Both the position numbers and the translations under genes were made by a program. Shown piece by piece: positions 53,127 to 64,000 of a stretch of 64,000 nucleotides of DNA. A model generated the notes under the pieces. That model saw nothing but the letters and a program-made list of their open reading frames with translations, had not been told where the DNA came from and made no database searches. Source of the stretch: Cohnella panacarvi Gsoil 349. GTDB lineage: Bacteria > Bacillota > Bacilli > Paenibacillales > Paenibacillaceae. Each line of letters starts with the position of its first letter. The stretch's first letter is position 1. The stretch covers positions 1,814,056 through 1,878,055 of the forward strand of contig NZ_KI911563.1 of assembly GCF_000515335.1 (NCBI RefSeq). Reading direction: 5' to 3'.

Positions 53127-54308
53127 TTAGTGATGGAACAGGCGTACGCCCGAATACACCATGACCATACCGTAATCGTTAGCCGCGCGGACGACTTCTT
53201 CGTCGCGCAGCGAGCTGCCCGCTTGAATGACGTACTTCACGCCGCTGCGGCTCGCGCGGTCCAAGTTGTCGCGGAACGGCAGGAACGCGTCGGAGCCGTA
53301 GGATACGCCTTGCAAGCCTTTCAGCCATTCGCGTTTCTGCTCGGACGTCAGGCGCGCCGGAACTTCCTCGAAGCAGCTTTCCCAGCTCGCTTGCTCGAAC
53401 GGAGTCAGCTCGTCTTCCAGCCACAGGTCGATCGCGTTGTTCTGTTCCGCGCGGGCGAGCCCTTCGCGGAACTTCATGTTCAGCGCGGCCGGATGCTGTC
53501 TCAGATACCAGCGGTCGGCTTTGTCGCCTGCGAGGCGCGTGCAGTGAATGCGGGATTGCTGGCCCGCGCCGATGCCGATCGTCTGGCCGTCCAGCGCGTA
53601 GCAGATCGAGTTGGATTGCGTGTATTTCAACGTGATGAGAGCCACGAGCAGGTCGCGTTTCGCGTTATCCGGCAGCTCATTGTTCTCGGTAACGATTTTC
53701 TCGAACACGGATGCGTCGGGCACTGCGCCATTGCGCTCTTGCTGCAGCTTCAGGCCGAACAGCGTGCGGGTTTCGATCGGGTCCGGCGCGTAGTTCGGAT
53801 CGATCTCGAGAATGAGGTACTTGCCGCCCTTCTTCTGCTTCAGAATGTCGAGCGCTTCCGGCGTATAGCCGGGCGCCACGACGAGGTCGGACACTTCGCG
53901 CTTAAGAAGCTGCGCCGTGGACGCGTCGACGATGTCGCTGAGCGCCGCCGCGTCGCCGAAGGAAGACATGCGATCGGCGCCGCGGGCGCGGGCGTATGCC
54001 GTTGCCAGCTGCGACAGGTCCGATCCGTCGACGAAGTAGGCTTTCGCCAGTTCAGGCGTGAGCGGAGCGTAGACTGCCGCCCCTGCGGGACTTACGTGCT
54101 TGAAGGATGCCGCGGCCGGCAAGCCTGTCGCTTGACGGAGCTCGCGCACGAGCTGGAACGCGTTAAGCGCGTCCAGCAAATTGATGAAGCCGGGGTCGCC
54201 GTTCACGACTTTGATCGGAAGCGGCTTGCCGCCTTCCGCGAATAGCTTTGCTTCCTTCTGGTGCGGGTTCATTCCGTATCTTAAAGCAATCTCGTTCGCG
54301 TTGCTCAT
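53127..54308 (-). CDS. purH: AICAR transformylase, PurH lacking the IMP-cyclohydrolase domain
   Basis: About 393 residues, versus about 510-530 for normal PurH. The protein begins directly with the transformylase part: LRYGMNPHQKEAKLF, then FKHVSPAGAAVYAPLTP with the catalytic Lys-His, and QSNSICYALDGQTIGIGAGQ and VQAGSSLRDEEVVRAANDYG further on. The MGS-like cyclohydrolase domain is absent, not decayed. It transfers the formyl group from 10-formyl-THF to AICAR; the next gene (PurO type) finishes the pathway. The ATG at 54308 has AGGAAG nine bases ahead; starts at 54329 or 54341 are possible. It lies 60 bp behind purN. Confidence 0.88.
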   Translation of the reverse strand: MSNANEIALRYGMNPHQKEAKLFAEGGKPLPIKVVNGDPGFINLLDALNAFQLVRELRQATGLPAAASFKHVSPAGAAVYAPLTPELAKAYFVDGSDLSQLATAYARARGADRMSSFGDAAALSDIVDASTAQLLKREVSDLVVAPGYTPEALDILKQKKGGKYLILEIDPNYAPDPIETRTLFGLKLQQERNGAVPDASVFEKIVTENNELPDNAKRDLLVALITLKYTQSNSICYALDGQTIGIGAGQQSRIHCTRLAGDKADRWYLRQHPAALNMKFREGLARAEQNNAIDLWLEDELTPFEQASWESCFEEVPARLTSEQKREWLKGLQGVSYGSDAFLPFRDNLDRASRSGVKYVIQAGSSLRDEEVVRAANDYGMVMVYSGVRLFHH

Positions 54309-54368
54309 CGATTCGATCTTCCTTTCCATAGTAACTTCCACAGGTTCGTTCGCCGCATCGCGCTAACG

Positions 54369-54992
54369 CTAGCTGCGCTGAACCGTCACTTTCCGTCCGT
54401 CCAGCGAGACGCGTCCTTCGGCAATCCACTTGACGACGGCCGGAATCAGCGCGTGTTCCGCTTGTTGGATTCGCGCGCCTAGCTCTTCTCTCGTATCATC
54501 GTCTTCGATCGGTACCGCTTGTTGGGCGATAATCGGTCCCGTATCGGTGCCGCCGTCCACGAAATGCACGGTTGCTCCCGTTATTTTCGCGCCGTAGGCG
54601 AGCGCTTGCCCGACGCCGTCCATCCCCGGGAAAGCAGGCAGCAACGCCGGATGGATATTGATCATCCGTCCATAGAAAGGCTCGACCAGAACGTTCGTAA
54701 CAAGGCGCATGTAGCCGGCCATGACGACGAGGTCGATACCCTTCTCCCGAAGCTTAGCCACGATTTGCTCTTCGTAAGCTTCGCGAGAAGCGTATTCTTT
54801 CGGACGGAAAACGAAGGTTTCGATATCGAAACTTTGGGCGCGTTCCAGCACGTAAGCCGCAGGCTTATCGCACACGACGAGATCGATGCTGGCATCGATC
54901 CCGCCGCCGCGAATCGCTTCGGCCAACGCTTGAAAGTTGCTTCCGCTGCCGGAAGCGAACACCGCGATTCTCAGCGGCCGGTTAGCGCTCAT
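54369..54992 (-). CDS. purN: Phosphoribosylglycinamide formyltransferase
   Basis: A 207-residue enzyme that formylates GAR using 10-formyl-[22 protein letters not shown] binds phosphate, and [18 protein letters not shown] with the catalytic Asn/His and [19 protein letters not shown] are the family's core. It overlaps purM by four bases. Confidence 0.95.
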   Translation of the reverse strand: MSANRPLRIAVFASGSGSNFQALAEAIRGGGIDASIDLVVCDKPAAYVLERAQSFDIETFVFRPKEYASREAYEEQIVAKLREKGIDLVVMAGYMRLVTNVLVEPFYGRMINIHPALLPAFPGMDGVGQALAYGAKITGATVHFVDGGTDTGPIIAQQAVPIEDDDTREELGARIQQAEHALIPAVVKWIAEGRVSLDGRKVTVQRS

Positions 54993-56035
54993 GGAAGCTC
55001 AACGCCTTCGAAGGTAACGAATTTGTTGCCGGCGGTCACCGTACCGATGCGATACGCTTGCTCGCCTTGCGCCTTGGCGATGCGCAGCGTCTCTTCGGCT
55101 TGTTCCGCGGGAACGACGAGCACCATGCCGATGCCCATATTGAACGTCGTGTACATGTCGCGATCGGAGATCGCGCCGTCACGCTGCATCAGGTTAAAGA
55201 TCGGAAGCACGGGCCAGGAACCGCGTGCAATGTCTACGTTGACGCCTTCAGGCAGGACGCGCGGAATGTTCTCGATGAAGCCGCCGCCCGTAATATGCGC
55301 CATTCCTTTGATCTTGACGCTCTCGAGGATGTTAAGGATTTGTTTCACGTAAATGCGAGTCGGCTCGAGCAGCACTTCGCCGAGCGTCTTGCCTTCGAGC
55401 TCTGGGAGCTTGTCCGTAAGCGCGTAGCCCTTCTTCTCGAGCAGCAGCTTGCGCACGAGGGAGAAGCCGTTGGAGTGAACGCCGCTGGAAGCGAGGCCGA
55501 TCACCGCGTCGCCCGCTGCGATCGTGGTACCGTCGATCGCTTTCGGGCGGTCGACGATGCCTACCGTGAAACCGGCGATGTCGTATTCGCCTTCGCTGTA
55601 CATGCCCGGCATCTCCGCCGTCTCGCCGCCGATCAGCGCGCAACCCGCCTGCTGACAGCCGTCCGCGATCCCTTTGACGATCGCTTCGATCTTCTCGGGG
55701 ATAATCTTGTCGCACGCGAGGTAGTCGAGGAAGAAGAGCGGCTCGGCGCCGGTTACGATGACGTCGTTCACGCACATCGCCACCGCGTCGATGCCGATCG
55801 TGTCGTGCTTGTCCATCGCGAACGCGAGCTTCAGCTTCGTGCCGACTCCGTCGGTGCCGCTGACGAGCACGGGCTCCTCGTACTTGTCTTTGTTCAGGCC
55901 GAACAGTCCGCCGAATCCGCCGAGACCGGTGAGAACCTCCGGACGGAACGTTTTCTTAACGTGTTTCTTCATCCGTTCGACGGCTTCGTTGCCCGCGGCG
56001 ATATCGACGCCGGCTTGTTTGTAGGCTTCGGACAC
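54989..56035 (-). CDS. purM: Phosphoribosylformylglycinamidine cyclo-ligase
   Basis: A 348-residue AIR synthetase. [20 protein letters not shown] at the start, [35 protein letters not shown] and [20 protein letters not shown] are conserved blocks. The start is GTG at 56035 with AGGGAG nine bases ahead; this gives the usual length, while an upstream ATG would add 17 residues. It is separated from purF by 595 bp of repeat-rich DNA, an unusual break inside this operon. Confidence 0.95.
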   Translation of the reverse strand: MSEAYKQAGVDIAAGNEAVERMKKHVKKTFRPEVLTGLGGFGGLFGLNKDKYEEPVLVSGTDGVGTKLKLAFAMDKHDTIGIDAVAMCVNDVIVTGAEPLFFLDYLACDKIIPEKIEAIVKGIADGCQQAGCALIGGETAEMPGMYSEGEYDIAGFTVGIVDRPKAIDGTTIAAGDAVIGLASSGVHSNGFSLVRKLLLEKKGYALTDKLPELEGKTLGEVLLEPTRIYVKQILNILESVKIKGMAHITGGGFIENIPRVLPEGVNVDIARGSWPVLPIFNLMQRDGAISDRDMYTTFNMGIGMVLVVPAEQAEETLRIAKAQGEQAYRIGTVTAGNKFVTFEGVELP

Positions 56036-56080
56036 AATTTTACACTCCCTTATGTGGGTCATAGTCGCTGCCGCGTGACG

Positions 56081-56184
56081 AACCATTGGGTTTCGCCGCT
56101 GTTCCCGTCACGTGACTTGAATGAACGTTAGCAATGTAGTCACGTGACGGCAAAGGCGGACGTTGCACTCTACACCCAATGGTT
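56081..56184. repeat. Palindromic element 1
   Basis: AACCATTGGGT (56081) faces ACCCAATGGTT (56174), and CCGTCACGTGAC (56105) faces GTCACGTGACGG (56139), so the whole 104 bp can fold on itself. Each arm also holds the short palindrome GTCACGTGAC. Confidence 0.7.
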
Positions 56185-56277
56185 GTCCCTCCGCTGCTCA
56201 GACCCTATTTAAGACTAACTATTGTTCCTACGCGGAAACCCGCGTCGAAATCCTTTGCGGGAACTCCGCTAGGGAAA

Positions 56278-56481
56278 TTAGTGACAACACGTGACTCTAT
56301 TTCATTCAGACGCACGCTATCTCGTGATTTAGTGACACCACGTGTTTCTATTTCGCTTAATCGCACGCTGTCCCTCAATTTAGTGACTCCACGTAACACT
56401 AATTTGTTTCAAAACACGCGGTTCGATGATTTAGTGACACAGCGTGGTTCTATTTCTCCTACCTGCATCGTCCCTAAGCGA
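56278..56481. repeat. Four 51-bp tandem repeats
   Basis: TTAGTGAC recurs at 56278, 56329, 56380 and 56431, always 51 bp apart, with matching bases after it (ACCACGTG and TCTATTTC in the best copies). As 51 is a multiple of three, both strands stay open over it as 17-residue repeats such as GVTKSRDSVRLNEIESR on the minus strand. Confidence 0.82.
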
Positions 56482-56490
56482 CGAAGAGAC

Positions 56491-56592
56491 AACCATCGGG
56501 TGGAGAGCGAGAGCGTCCGCCTTTACGTTTGCGTGAACACCTTAGAATCCGCTCATAATCACGCAAACGTAACAGCGGCGTAACCCGATGTT
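56491..56592. repeat. Palindromic element 2, reversed copy of element 1
   Basis: AACCATCGGGT (56491) opposes ACCCGATGTT (56583), and CGTTTGCGTG (56526) faces CACGCAAACG (56560) perfectly. Its left arm resembles the reverse of the right arm of element 1 (CGTCCGCCTTT shared) and its right arm the reverse of element 1's left arm (CGCCGCTGTT shared). Confidence 0.65.
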
Positions 56593-56630
56593 TCTTCTCG
56601 CAGGAGCGACCACGGACGATATGCCGGCGC

Positions 56631-58097
56631 TCAGTCGCAGCTGCACGACGTCAGCTTCGCTTCTTCGAAGCGGACGGCGGTCGGGTAGTCGTTGTTGAAG
56701 CACGCGAGGCACAGGCCGCCGTTCTTCTCGTTCGGATGAGCGCCGACCGAGTCGATGAGCCCTTGCTCGGACAAGAAGAAGAGCGAGTCGGCGTTAATCG
56801 CCTGGCGAATCTCCTCGACCGTCTTGCTCGACGCGATCAGATCCGCCGGGTTCGGCGTATCGATGCCGTAGTAGCAAGGGTTCATGAACGGCGGCGAAGT
56901 GATGCGCACATGAACCTCGAGCGCGCCGGCTTCGCGGAGCATATTGACGATGCGCAGCGACGTCGTGCCGCGAACGATGGAGTCGTCGATCATGACGACG
57001 CGCTTGCCTTCGACGACTTTGCGAACCGCGGACAGCTTCATCTTAACGCCTTTTTCGCGCAGCTCCTGGGACGGTTGAATGAACGTACGTCCGGTATATT
57101 TATTCTTAATGAGACCAAGCTCGTAAGGGATGCCCGTCTGCTCGGCATATCCGATCGCCGCGGAAATCGAAGAGTCCGGCACGCCGGTCACGATGTCGGC
57201 ATCGACGAACGCTTCCTGCGCGAGCACCTGGCCCATGCGCTTGCGCGCCGAGTGCAGGTTCAAGCCATAGATATCGCTGTCCGGACGCGCGAAGTAGATG
57301 TACTCCATCGCGCAGATCGCCCGGCGCTCGATCGGAGCGAAGCGGGTTTCGTGCAGCCCGTCCTTGTCGAGCACGAGCAGTTCGCCCGGCTCGACGTCTC
57401 GCACGAACTCCGCGCCCGTCGTCTCCAGCGCGCACGACTCCGAAGCGAAAATATACGCGTCGCCAAGCCTGCCCATGACGAGAGGACGCAAGCCGTGCGG
57501 GTCGCACGCGGCGATCACCTTGTCCTTCGTCATGATCAGGAAGGCATAGCCGCCGATCAATCGCTGGAACGCGTCGCGCACCGCCTCTACCAAATCTTTG
57601 GACGATCGCGCGATCAAGTGCGCGATTACTTCGGTGTCGCTCGTCGTCTGGAAGATCGAGCCGCTCTCCTCGAGCTCCTTGCGGATGCCCGGCTCGTTCA
57701 CGAGGTTGCCGTTCGTGCAGATGGCGAGGTCGCCGCCGCGGTACTTGAACACGAGCGGCTGCGCGTTGCCGAGCTGGCTAGCTCCGGACGTCGAGTAGCG
57801 CACATGGCCGATCGCATGCGAGCCTTTCAGGCCTTCCAACCGGTCGCGGTCGAACACTTCCTTAACGAGCCCCATCCCGCGATGGTAGTGGAACGTGCCG
57901 TCGTCGGACGTGCAGATGCCGCAGCTTTCCTCGCCGCGGTGCTGCAGCGCATGCAGGCCGAAGAACGAGAGGTTGGCGGCTTCGGGATGACCGAACACCC
58001 CGAACACGCCGCATTCCTCTTTCAATTTATCGAAAATCGAGTCCCGATTGCTGCTGTTGCCTTCGTTGTAGTAGTCTCCGGTCCAGAAGCGTTGCAC
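56631..58097 (-). CDS. purF: Amidophosphoribosyltransferase
   Basis: A 488-residue enzyme for the first committed step, making phosphoribosylamine from PRPP and glutamine. DKLKEECGVFGVFG contains the propeptide end and the N-terminal nucleophile Cys; ALQHRGEESCGI is in the glutaminase domain, and VVMIDDSIVRGTTSLRIV is the PRPP-binding loop. C-terminal Cys pairs (CLACF, CSCD) fit the 4Fe-4S type. I chose GTG at 58097, with GGAGGG six bases ahead, over an ATG at 58130 that has no site. It follows purL closely. Confidence 0.93.
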   Translation of the reverse strand: MQRFWTGDYYNEGNSSNRDSIFDKLKEECGVFGVFGHPEAANLSFFGLHALQHRGEESCGICTSDDGTFHYHRGMGLVKEVFDRDRLEGLKGSHAIGHVRYSTSGASQLGNAQPLVFKYRGGDLAICTNGNLVNEPGIRKELEESGSIFQTTSDTEVIAHLIARSSKDLVEAVRDAFQRLIGGYAFLIMTKDKVIAACDPHGLRPLVMGRLGDAYIFASESCALETTGAEFVRDVEPGELLVLDKDGLHETRFAPIERRAICAMEYIYFARPDSDIYGLNLHSARKRMGQVLAQEAFVDADIVTGVPDSSISAAIGYAEQTGIPYELGLIKNKYTGRTFIQPSQELREKGVKMKLSAVRKVVEGKRVVMIDDSIVRGTTSLRIVNMLREAGALEVHVRITSPPFMNPCYYGIDTPNPADLIASSKTVEEIRQAINADSLFFLSEQGLIDSVGAHPNEKNGGLCLACFNNDYPTAVRFEEAKLTSCSCD

Positions 58098-58131
58098 TGC
58101 TGTCCCTCCGTTCGCCAATCGAGTTGTCATA

Positions 58132-60387
58132 TTATTGCTTAGATCCGTTCATATAAGCAGGGATCGCCGATCTCCATACGCCGCGCAGTTCTTCGATAGA
58201 AGCATCGATGGCGCTAACCCCGCCGACGCTAATGCGCAGCCGATCGCCGCCTACCGTGCCGATCCGCTTCAACGGTACGTTAGCCTTCGTCAACTCCAAT
58301 GCCAGCTTCATCTCGAAGTCAGGTTTTACGGTCAGCAAAATGCGCGATTGCGATTCGCTGAACAGCGCGATGTCGGAACGCAAGTCCGAATCGAAGTCAA
58401 CTTCTGCGCCGAGGCCGCGGCCGAAGCCGGACTCCGCCAGCGCGGCAGCGAGGCCGCCTTCGGACAAGTCGTGCGCCGATGCGACCAAGCCGCCTTGAAT
58501 CGCAGCAAGCACGGCGCCCTGCAACCGTTTCTCAAACGCCAGATCCAATACCGGAGGACGGCCTTCCGTTACGCCGTGAACGGCGTACTGGAACTCGGAG
58601 CCGCCGATTTCCGCCTTCGTCTCGCCGAGCAAGAAGATGACGTCTCCTTCGGCTTTGAACTCCTGCGTCGTGATGTGATCGGTATCGTGCACGAGGCCGA
58701 CCATGCCGACGACCGGCGTCGGGTAGATCGCGCCTCTGCTATTCTCATTATAAAGCGATACATTGCCGCCGATGACCGGCGTCTCCAGCACGCGGCAAGC
58801 TTCCGCCATGCCGTCTACCGCTTTCTCCATCTGCCAGAAAATTTCCGGCTTCTCCGGGCTTCCGAAGTTCAGGTTGTCCGTGATCGCGAGCGGCTCGGCG
58901 CCGGAGCACACGATGTTGCGTCCCGCTTCGGCGACCGCGATACGTCCGCCGACTTCTGGATCCAAGTACACGAAGCGTCCATTGCAGTCCGTCGTCATCG
59001 CGAGCGCCTTGCGCGTGCCGCGAATCGTGACAACCGCAGCGTCCGAACCCGGACGTACGGCCGTTGAAGTACGAACCATATAGTCGTATTGGTTGTAAAC
59101 CCACTCTTTGCTCGCGAGCGAAGGGGAGCCGAGCACCTTCAGCAATGCCGCGTTCAGATCCGCCACTTGCTCGTAGCCGTTCGTATCGATGGAGCCGTTC
59201 GTCACGTAATATTCAGGAACCGCGGACGGTTTGTTATAGACCGGGCAATCGTCGACGAGCGCTTTAACCGGCATATCGCCGACCATCTCGCCTTTGTGGA
59301 ACAGCTGCAAGCGGCCGGTGTCGGTTACTTTGCCGACTTTCGCGCAATGCAAGCCCCAACGCGCGAAAATGCCCTTCGCTTGCTCTTCGTGCTGAGGTTC
59401 GCAGACGAACAGCATGCGTTCTTGCGACTCGGACAGCATCATCTCGTAAGCGGTCATGCCTTCCTCGCGCTGCGGCACCTCGTCGAGATACAGCTCCATG
59501 CCGTTGCCCGCTTTGCTTGCCATCTCAGCGCTCGAGCAGGTCAAGCCCGCAGCGCCCATGTCTTGGATGCCAAGGACGATGCCGGAGTCGATCAGTTCAA
59601 GCGTCGCTTCCATGACGAGCTTCTCCATGAACGGATCGCCGACTTGTACGGCGGAACGCTTCGCCTCGGACTCGGCGGTCAAATCTTCGGATGCGAACGT
59701 AGCGCCGTGAATGCCGTCGCGGCCCGTTGCCGGTCCGACGTAGAACACCGGGTTGCCGATGCCTTTGGCGACGCCGCGTTGGATTTTGTCGTGGTCGATC
59801 AAGCCGACGCACATCGCGTTTACGAGCGGGTTGCCTTCGTACGCTTCGTCGAACATGATTTCGCCGCCGACGGTCGGGATGCCGATACAGTTGCCGTAAC
59901 CGGCGATACCGCTGACGACATGCTCGAACAGGTACCGCACGCGATCGCTTTCCAGGCGACCGAAACGCAGCGAGTTCAGCAATGCCACCGGACGAGCGCC
60001 CATCGAGAAAATATCGCGAATGATGCCGCCGACGCCCGTAGCCGCGCCTTGGTACGGCTCGACGGCGGACGGGTGGTTGTGGGACTCGATCTTGAACACG
60101 ACCGCTTGGTTATCGCCGATGTCGACGATGCCCGCGCCCTCGCCCGGTCCCATAAGGACGCGCGGGCCGCTCGTCGGGAACCGACGCAACAAAGGCTTGG
60201 AGTTTTTGTACGCGCAGTGCTCGGACCACATGACGCTGAACACGCCGATTTCCGTATAGTTAGGCTTGCGACCCATGAAGTCGCAGATGAGGGCGTATTC
60301 TTTGTCGGACACGCCGAACTGCTTATATATTTTCTGATCCGCGATTTGCTCTACGGTAGGTTCTTTAGCGGACACTTGCTGCGCCAT
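58132..60387 (-). CDS. purL: Phosphoribosylformylglycinamidine synthase subunit PurL (small type)
   Basis: A 751-residue synthetase subunit, the short form that needs PurS and PurQ (long PurL fusions have about 1300 residues). [40 protein letters not shown] and [20 protein letters not shown] are typical. GGAGGG precedes the ATG at 60387. It overlaps purQ by 23 bases. Confidence 0.95.
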   Translation of the reverse strand: MAQQVSAKEPTVEQIADQKIYKQFGVSDKEYALICDFMGRKPNYTEIGVFSVMWSEHCAYKNSKPLLRRFPTSGPRVLMGPGEGAGIVDIGDNQAVVFKIESHNHPSAVEPYQGAATGVGGIIRDIFSMGARPVALLNSLRFGRLESDRVRYLFEHVVSGIAGYGNCIGIPTVGGEIMFDEAYEGNPLVNAMCVGLIDHDKIQRGVAKGIGNPVFYVGPATGRDGIHGATFASEDLTAESEAKRSAVQVGDPFMEKLVMEATLELIDSGIVLGIQDMGAAGLTCSSAEMASKAGNGMELYLDEVPQREEGMTAYEMMLSESQERMLFVCEPQHEEQAKGIFARWGLHCAKVGKVTDTGRLQLFHKGEMVGDMPVKALVDDCPVYNKPSAVPEYYVTNGSIDTNGYEQVADLNAALLKVLGSPSLASKEWVYNQYDYMVRTSTAVRPGSDAAVVTIRGTRKALAMTTDCNGRFVYLDPEVGGRIAVAEAGRNIVCSGAEPLAITDNLNFGSPEKPEIFWQMEKAVDGMAEACRVLETPVIGGNVSLYNENSRGAIYPTPVVGMVGLVHDTDHITTQEFKAEGDVIFLLGETKAEIGGSEFQYAVHGVTEGRPPVLDLAFEKRLQGAVLAAIQGGLVASAHDLSEGGLAAALAESGFGRGLGAEVDFDSDLRSDIALFSESQSRILLTVKPDFEMKLALELTKANVPLKRIGTVGGDRLRISVGGVSAIDASIEELRGVWRSAIPAYMNGSKQ

Positions 60388-61057
60388 TGCGTTCCCTCCA
60401 AGCGTTAAGTACTGACGTGAACATGCGAACGCCGTCATCGGAGCCGAGAATGTCGGCTACGGCGCGTTCCGGATGCGGCATCATGCCGACGACGTTGCCG
60501 GCTTCATTGCAGACGCCCGCGATTCCATCGACGGAACCGTTCGGGTTGTCGCCCGCATAGCGGAAAACGATTTGGTTGTTCGCTTTAAGCTGCTGCAGCG
60601 TAGCGTCGTCAACGAAGTAGCTGCCTTCGCCGTGCGCGATCGGAATGTCGATGACTTCGCCCTTGGCGTAACCGTTCGTGAACGCCGTCGAATGGTTCTC
60701 GACGACAAGATCCACTTGGTGGCAGCGGAACTTCAGCGAATTGTTGCGAATGAGCGCGCCCGGAAGCAGGCCCGCTTCGGTCAGGATTTGGAACCCGTTG
60801 CAGATGCCGAGCACGAATTTGCCTGCCTCGGCAGCCTTGCGAACTTCAGTCATAACCGGCGCGAATTGCGCGATGGCGCCGCAACGCAGGTAGTCTCCGT
60901 AAGAGAAGCCGCCCGGCACGAGAATCGCGTCGTATTTGGAAAGATCGGTAGCCGTGTGGAACACGTAGTCGACCGGTTGGCCGATCGTATCTTCTACCGC
61001 CTTATAGCAGTCGATGTCGCAGTTGGAGCCAGGGAATACGAGAACCGCAAAGTTCAT
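60365..61057 (-). CDS. purQ: Phosphoribosylformylglycinamidine synthase subunit PurQ
   Basis: A 230-residue glutaminase subunit. [20 protein letters not shown] has the catalytic Cys, and [15 protein letters not shown] carries the His/Glu pair; [11 protein letters not shown] opens the protein. It supplies ammonia to PurL. GGAGGG precedes the ATG; it lies six bases behind purS. Confidence 0.95.
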   Translation of the reverse strand: MNFAVLVFPGSNCDIDCYKAVEDTIGQPVDYVFHTATDLSKYDAILVPGGFSYGDYLRCGAIAQFAPVMTEVRKAAEAGKFVLGICNGFQILTEAGLLPGALIRNNSLKFRCHQVDLVVENHSTAFTNGYAKGEVIDIPIAHGEGSYFVDDATLQQLKANNQIVFRYAGDNPNGSVDGIAGVCNEAGNVVGMMPHPERAVADILGSDDGVRMFTSVLNAWRERNGAASVR

Positions 61058-61063
61058 GGAGAC

Positions 61064-61306
61064 TCAACCCTCCAATTCGAAGCGATAGTCTTCGACGACC
61101 GTGTTCGCCAGCAGCTTTTCGCACATTTCTTTCAATTGCGCTTCGGCTTTCGCGCGATCGTTGCCTTGAAGCTCGACTTCGAGGTATTTGCCGATGCGGA
61201 CTTTGCCGACTTCGCCGAAGCCCATCGTGTGGAGCGCGCCTTGTACGGCGTTGCCTTGCGGGTCGAGCACGTTTTCTTTGATCGTTACGTATACTTTCGC
61301 TTTCAT
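61064..61306 (-). CDS. purS: Phosphoribosylformylglycinamidine synthase subunit PurS
   Basis: An 80-residue protein: KVYVTIKENVLDPQGNAVQG, HTMGFGEVGKVRIGKYLEV and the Cys-containing MCEKLLANTVVEDY match PurS, which bridges PurQ and PurL. AGGAGGAG precedes the ATG at 61306. The usual gene order purC-purS-purQ-purL is kept. Confidence 0.95.
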   Translation of the reverse strand: MKAKVYVTIKENVLDPQGNAVQGALHTMGFGEVGKVRIGKYLEVELQGNDRAKAEAQLKEMCEKLLANTVVEDYRFELEG

Positions 61307-61383
61307 GGGTTCTCCTCCTGAAATGGGGTGGGTATAAGTATTGCCGTCGCTCGCGCGGAGCGATAGCGGAATTCCGTTCCGTG

Positions 61384-62265
61384 CTATTCCATCAGCCTGC
61401 GCGCGATATCGCGGTAGCGGTCTGTCGTCGCTTGGACGACGTCGGCCGGCAGCCGCGGCGGCGGGCTGTTCTTGTCCCAATCCGAGCTTGCGAGGTACGA
61501 GCGGACGGGTTCTTTGTCCATGCTGTCGATCTCGACGTCGAGCGTGTATTTCTCCTTCGCCCAGAAGCGCGAGGAATCCGGCGTGAACAGCTCGTCGATC
61601 AGAATAACCTTGCCGTCGACGATGCCGAATTCGAACTTGCAATCGGCGAGGATGATGCCGCGCTCCGCGCAATAATCGCGCCCGAATTCGTACAGCTTCA
61701 GGCTGCGTTCTTGCAGCTCCTCGGCCAGCTCTTGACCGACGCGGCGCGCCATCTCTTCGAACGGGATATCCTCGTCGTGGCCGACGTCGTTCTTGCCCGC
61801 GGGCGTGAAGATCGGCTCGTCCAGCTTCGAGTTCTTGCGCAGCCCCTGAGGGAGCGGGATACCGTTCACTTGGCCGTTGCTCTGATACTGGCGCCAGCCG
61901 CCGCCCGTAATGTAGCCGCGTACGACGCACTCGATATCGATCCTCTCCGCTTTGCGGCTAACCATAATACGGCCTTCCAGCTTCTCCGGCTCGGTCACTA
62001 AATCTCCGAGCAGCTTCACGTCCGTGTGAACGACGTGATTCGGCTGAATGCCGGCGGTTTGCTCGAACCAGTAAGCGCTAAGCGTGTTGAGCACGCTGCC
62101 TTTGCCCGGCACCGGCGGATCGAGCACGTAATCGAACGCGGAGATGCGGTCGGTGACGACGATGAGCAGATGCTCGCCCAGATCGTATAGCTCCCTGACT
62201 TTCCCCTTGTGAATAAGCGGGGCTTTGACGAGCCCTTCGGCTGTCGCTAACGCTTGGATGGACAT
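61384..62265 (-). CDS. purC: SAICAR synthetase
   Basis: A 293-residue enzyme joining aspartate to CAIR. LIHKGKVRELYDLGEHLLIV, RISAFDYVLDPPVPGKGSVL and ADCKFEFGIVDGKVILIDEL are conserved. It has GGGGAGG before the ATG. Length is near the longer class found in some Firmicutes and others (about 295), not the 240-residue B. subtilis form. Confidence 0.94.
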   Translation of the reverse strand: MSIQALATAEGLVKAPLIHKGKVRELYDLGEHLLIVVTDRISAFDYVLDPPVPGKGSVLNTLSAYWFEQTAGIQPNHVVHTDVKLLGDLVTEPEKLEGRIMVSRKAERIDIECVVRGYITGGGWRQYQSNGQVNGIPLPQGLRKNSKLDEPIFTPAGKNDVGHDEDIPFEEMARRVGQELAEELQERSLKLYEFGRDYCAERGIILADCKFEFGIVDGKVILIDELFTPDSSRFWAKEKYTLDVEIDSMDKEPVRSYLASSDWDKNSPPPRLPADVVQATTDRYRDIARRLME

Positions 62266-62302
62266 GATGGCCTCCCCATGTTTGGCGCGATTCGTTCTAT
62301 TG

Positions 62303-63598
<1,296 letters not shown>

Positions 63599-63602
63599 TC
63601 GG

Positions 63603-64000
63603 TTAACCCCTCCAAATATCTGATTGGGATATCCACTCAAGCGCTGCCTCCACGTTCGGGGCGAGCACGTTGATATGGCCCATCTTGCGCATATGCTTCG
63701 CTTCGGCCTTGCCGTACAAATGCACTTTCGGCTCTACGCCGAGTTTATCCGCGACATCGTCGCGCTTCAACATCCATGCCGTCAGCGGCTCCGTATGCTC
63801 GCCGAGGATGTTCGCCATGACGACCGGCGTCAGAAGCGACGTGTCGCCCAGCGGCAAGTCGCAGATCGCGCGAACGTGCTGCTCGAACTGCGAAGTACGG
63901 CACGCTTCCATCGTGTAATGACCGGAGTTGTGCGGCCGCGGCGCAAGCTCGTTGACGTACAGCTTGCCGTCCTCGGTTACGAACATCTCGACCGCGATCA
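63603..64000 (-). CDS. purK: N5-carboxyaminoimidazole ribonucleotide synthase, C-terminal part (cut by window edge)
   Basis: The last 131 residues of PurK, an ATP-grasp enzyme that carboxylates [43 protein letters not shown] and [20 protein letters not shown] are the family's C-terminal blocks. The start lies beyond 64000. The stop is four bases from the purB start, so the two are one transcript; purE is expected just outside the window. Confidence 0.93.
   Translation of the reverse strand, partial: IAVEMFVTEDGKLYVNELAPRPHNSGHYTMEACRTSQFEQHVRAICDLPLGDTSLLTPVVMANILGEHTEPLTAWMLKRDDVADKLGVEPKVHLYGKAEAKHMRKMGHINVLAPNVEAALEWISQSDIWRG

Larger units (their letters stand above)
56036..56630. other. 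Repeat-rich non-coding stretch between purF and purM
   Basis: No gene is recognised, although a 134-codon frame is open on the plus strand over the repeats. It contains an imperfect palindromic element (56081-56184), four 51-bp tandem repeats and a second palindromic element (56491-56592) that is a reversed relative of the first. All other genes of the operon are nearly contiguous. Confidence 0.75.

Noticed and set aside
56179..56583. 134-codon plus-strand frame over the 51-bp repeats
   Set aside because: The frame is open because the repeat length is a multiple of three. It has no ribosome site or family match, so I treat the stretch as non-coding repeats.

Overview
The window looks like chromosomal DNA of a Gram-positive, GC-rich member of the Paenibacillus/Cohnella group (inference). 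The reasons are an S-layer protein with three SLH domains, strong AGGAGG-type ribosome binding sites, YesM/YesN-type sensor pairs beside LplB/YtcP-type sugar transporters, a YerC/TrpR-like regulator, a YerB-like lipoprotein and a Firmicutes-order purine operon. Most real genes lie on the minus strand.

Layout. 0-8 kb: a small membrane protein and a giant 2369-residue S-layer protein with SLH domains, a predicted beta-helix, eight 91-residue Ig-like repeats and a ~1000-residue helical-repeat tail. 8-12.3 kb: a peptide-export cassette of a double-glycine leader peptide with only three residues after GG, a strong terminator, a parvulin-type isomerase without a signal peptide, and a C39-peptidase ABC transporter carrying two cyclic-nucleotide-binding-like domains. 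12.8-33.85 kb: an AT-richer island. Its right edge is the 3' end of an rlmD-like rRNA methyltransferase gene, and short copies of that gene's 3' end recur three times on the left side, which suggests repeated integration at this site. It carries a TylF-like methyltransferase, a sugar-type ABC importer with an amidohydrolase and a Rieske protein plus regulator, several small regulators, decayed mobile-element genes (serine recombinase, group II intron reverse transcriptase), a broken copper-amine-oxidase-domain gene, and a five-gene predicted defence operon (GHKL ATPase, Z1 helicase, PD-(D/E)XK nuclease, AIPR protein, C5 DNA methyltransferase).

33.8-51 kb is mostly core: rlmD, dagK, a CbiX-like chelatase, an oligosaccharide ABC importer with its two-component system, yerC, a Pit phosphate transporter with its DUF47 partner, a DUF3048 lipoprotein and a hydrolase. 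51-64 kb is the purine operon, in transcription order purK (cut by the window edge), purB, purC, purS, purQ, purL, purF, purM, purN, an AICAR-transformylase-only PurH, a PurO-type IMP cyclohydrolase and purD. Thus the usual bifunctional PurH is replaced by two separate proteins. Between purF and purM lies a 595-bp non-coding stretch with four exact-period 51-bp repeats flanked by two inverted palindromic elements.

The strongest candidates for unusual biology are the peptide cassette with the three-residue follower, the GHKL/Z1/AIPR/nuclease/methylase operon in an rlmD-anchored island, the helical-repeat tail of the S-layer protein, and the repeat structures inside the purine operon.
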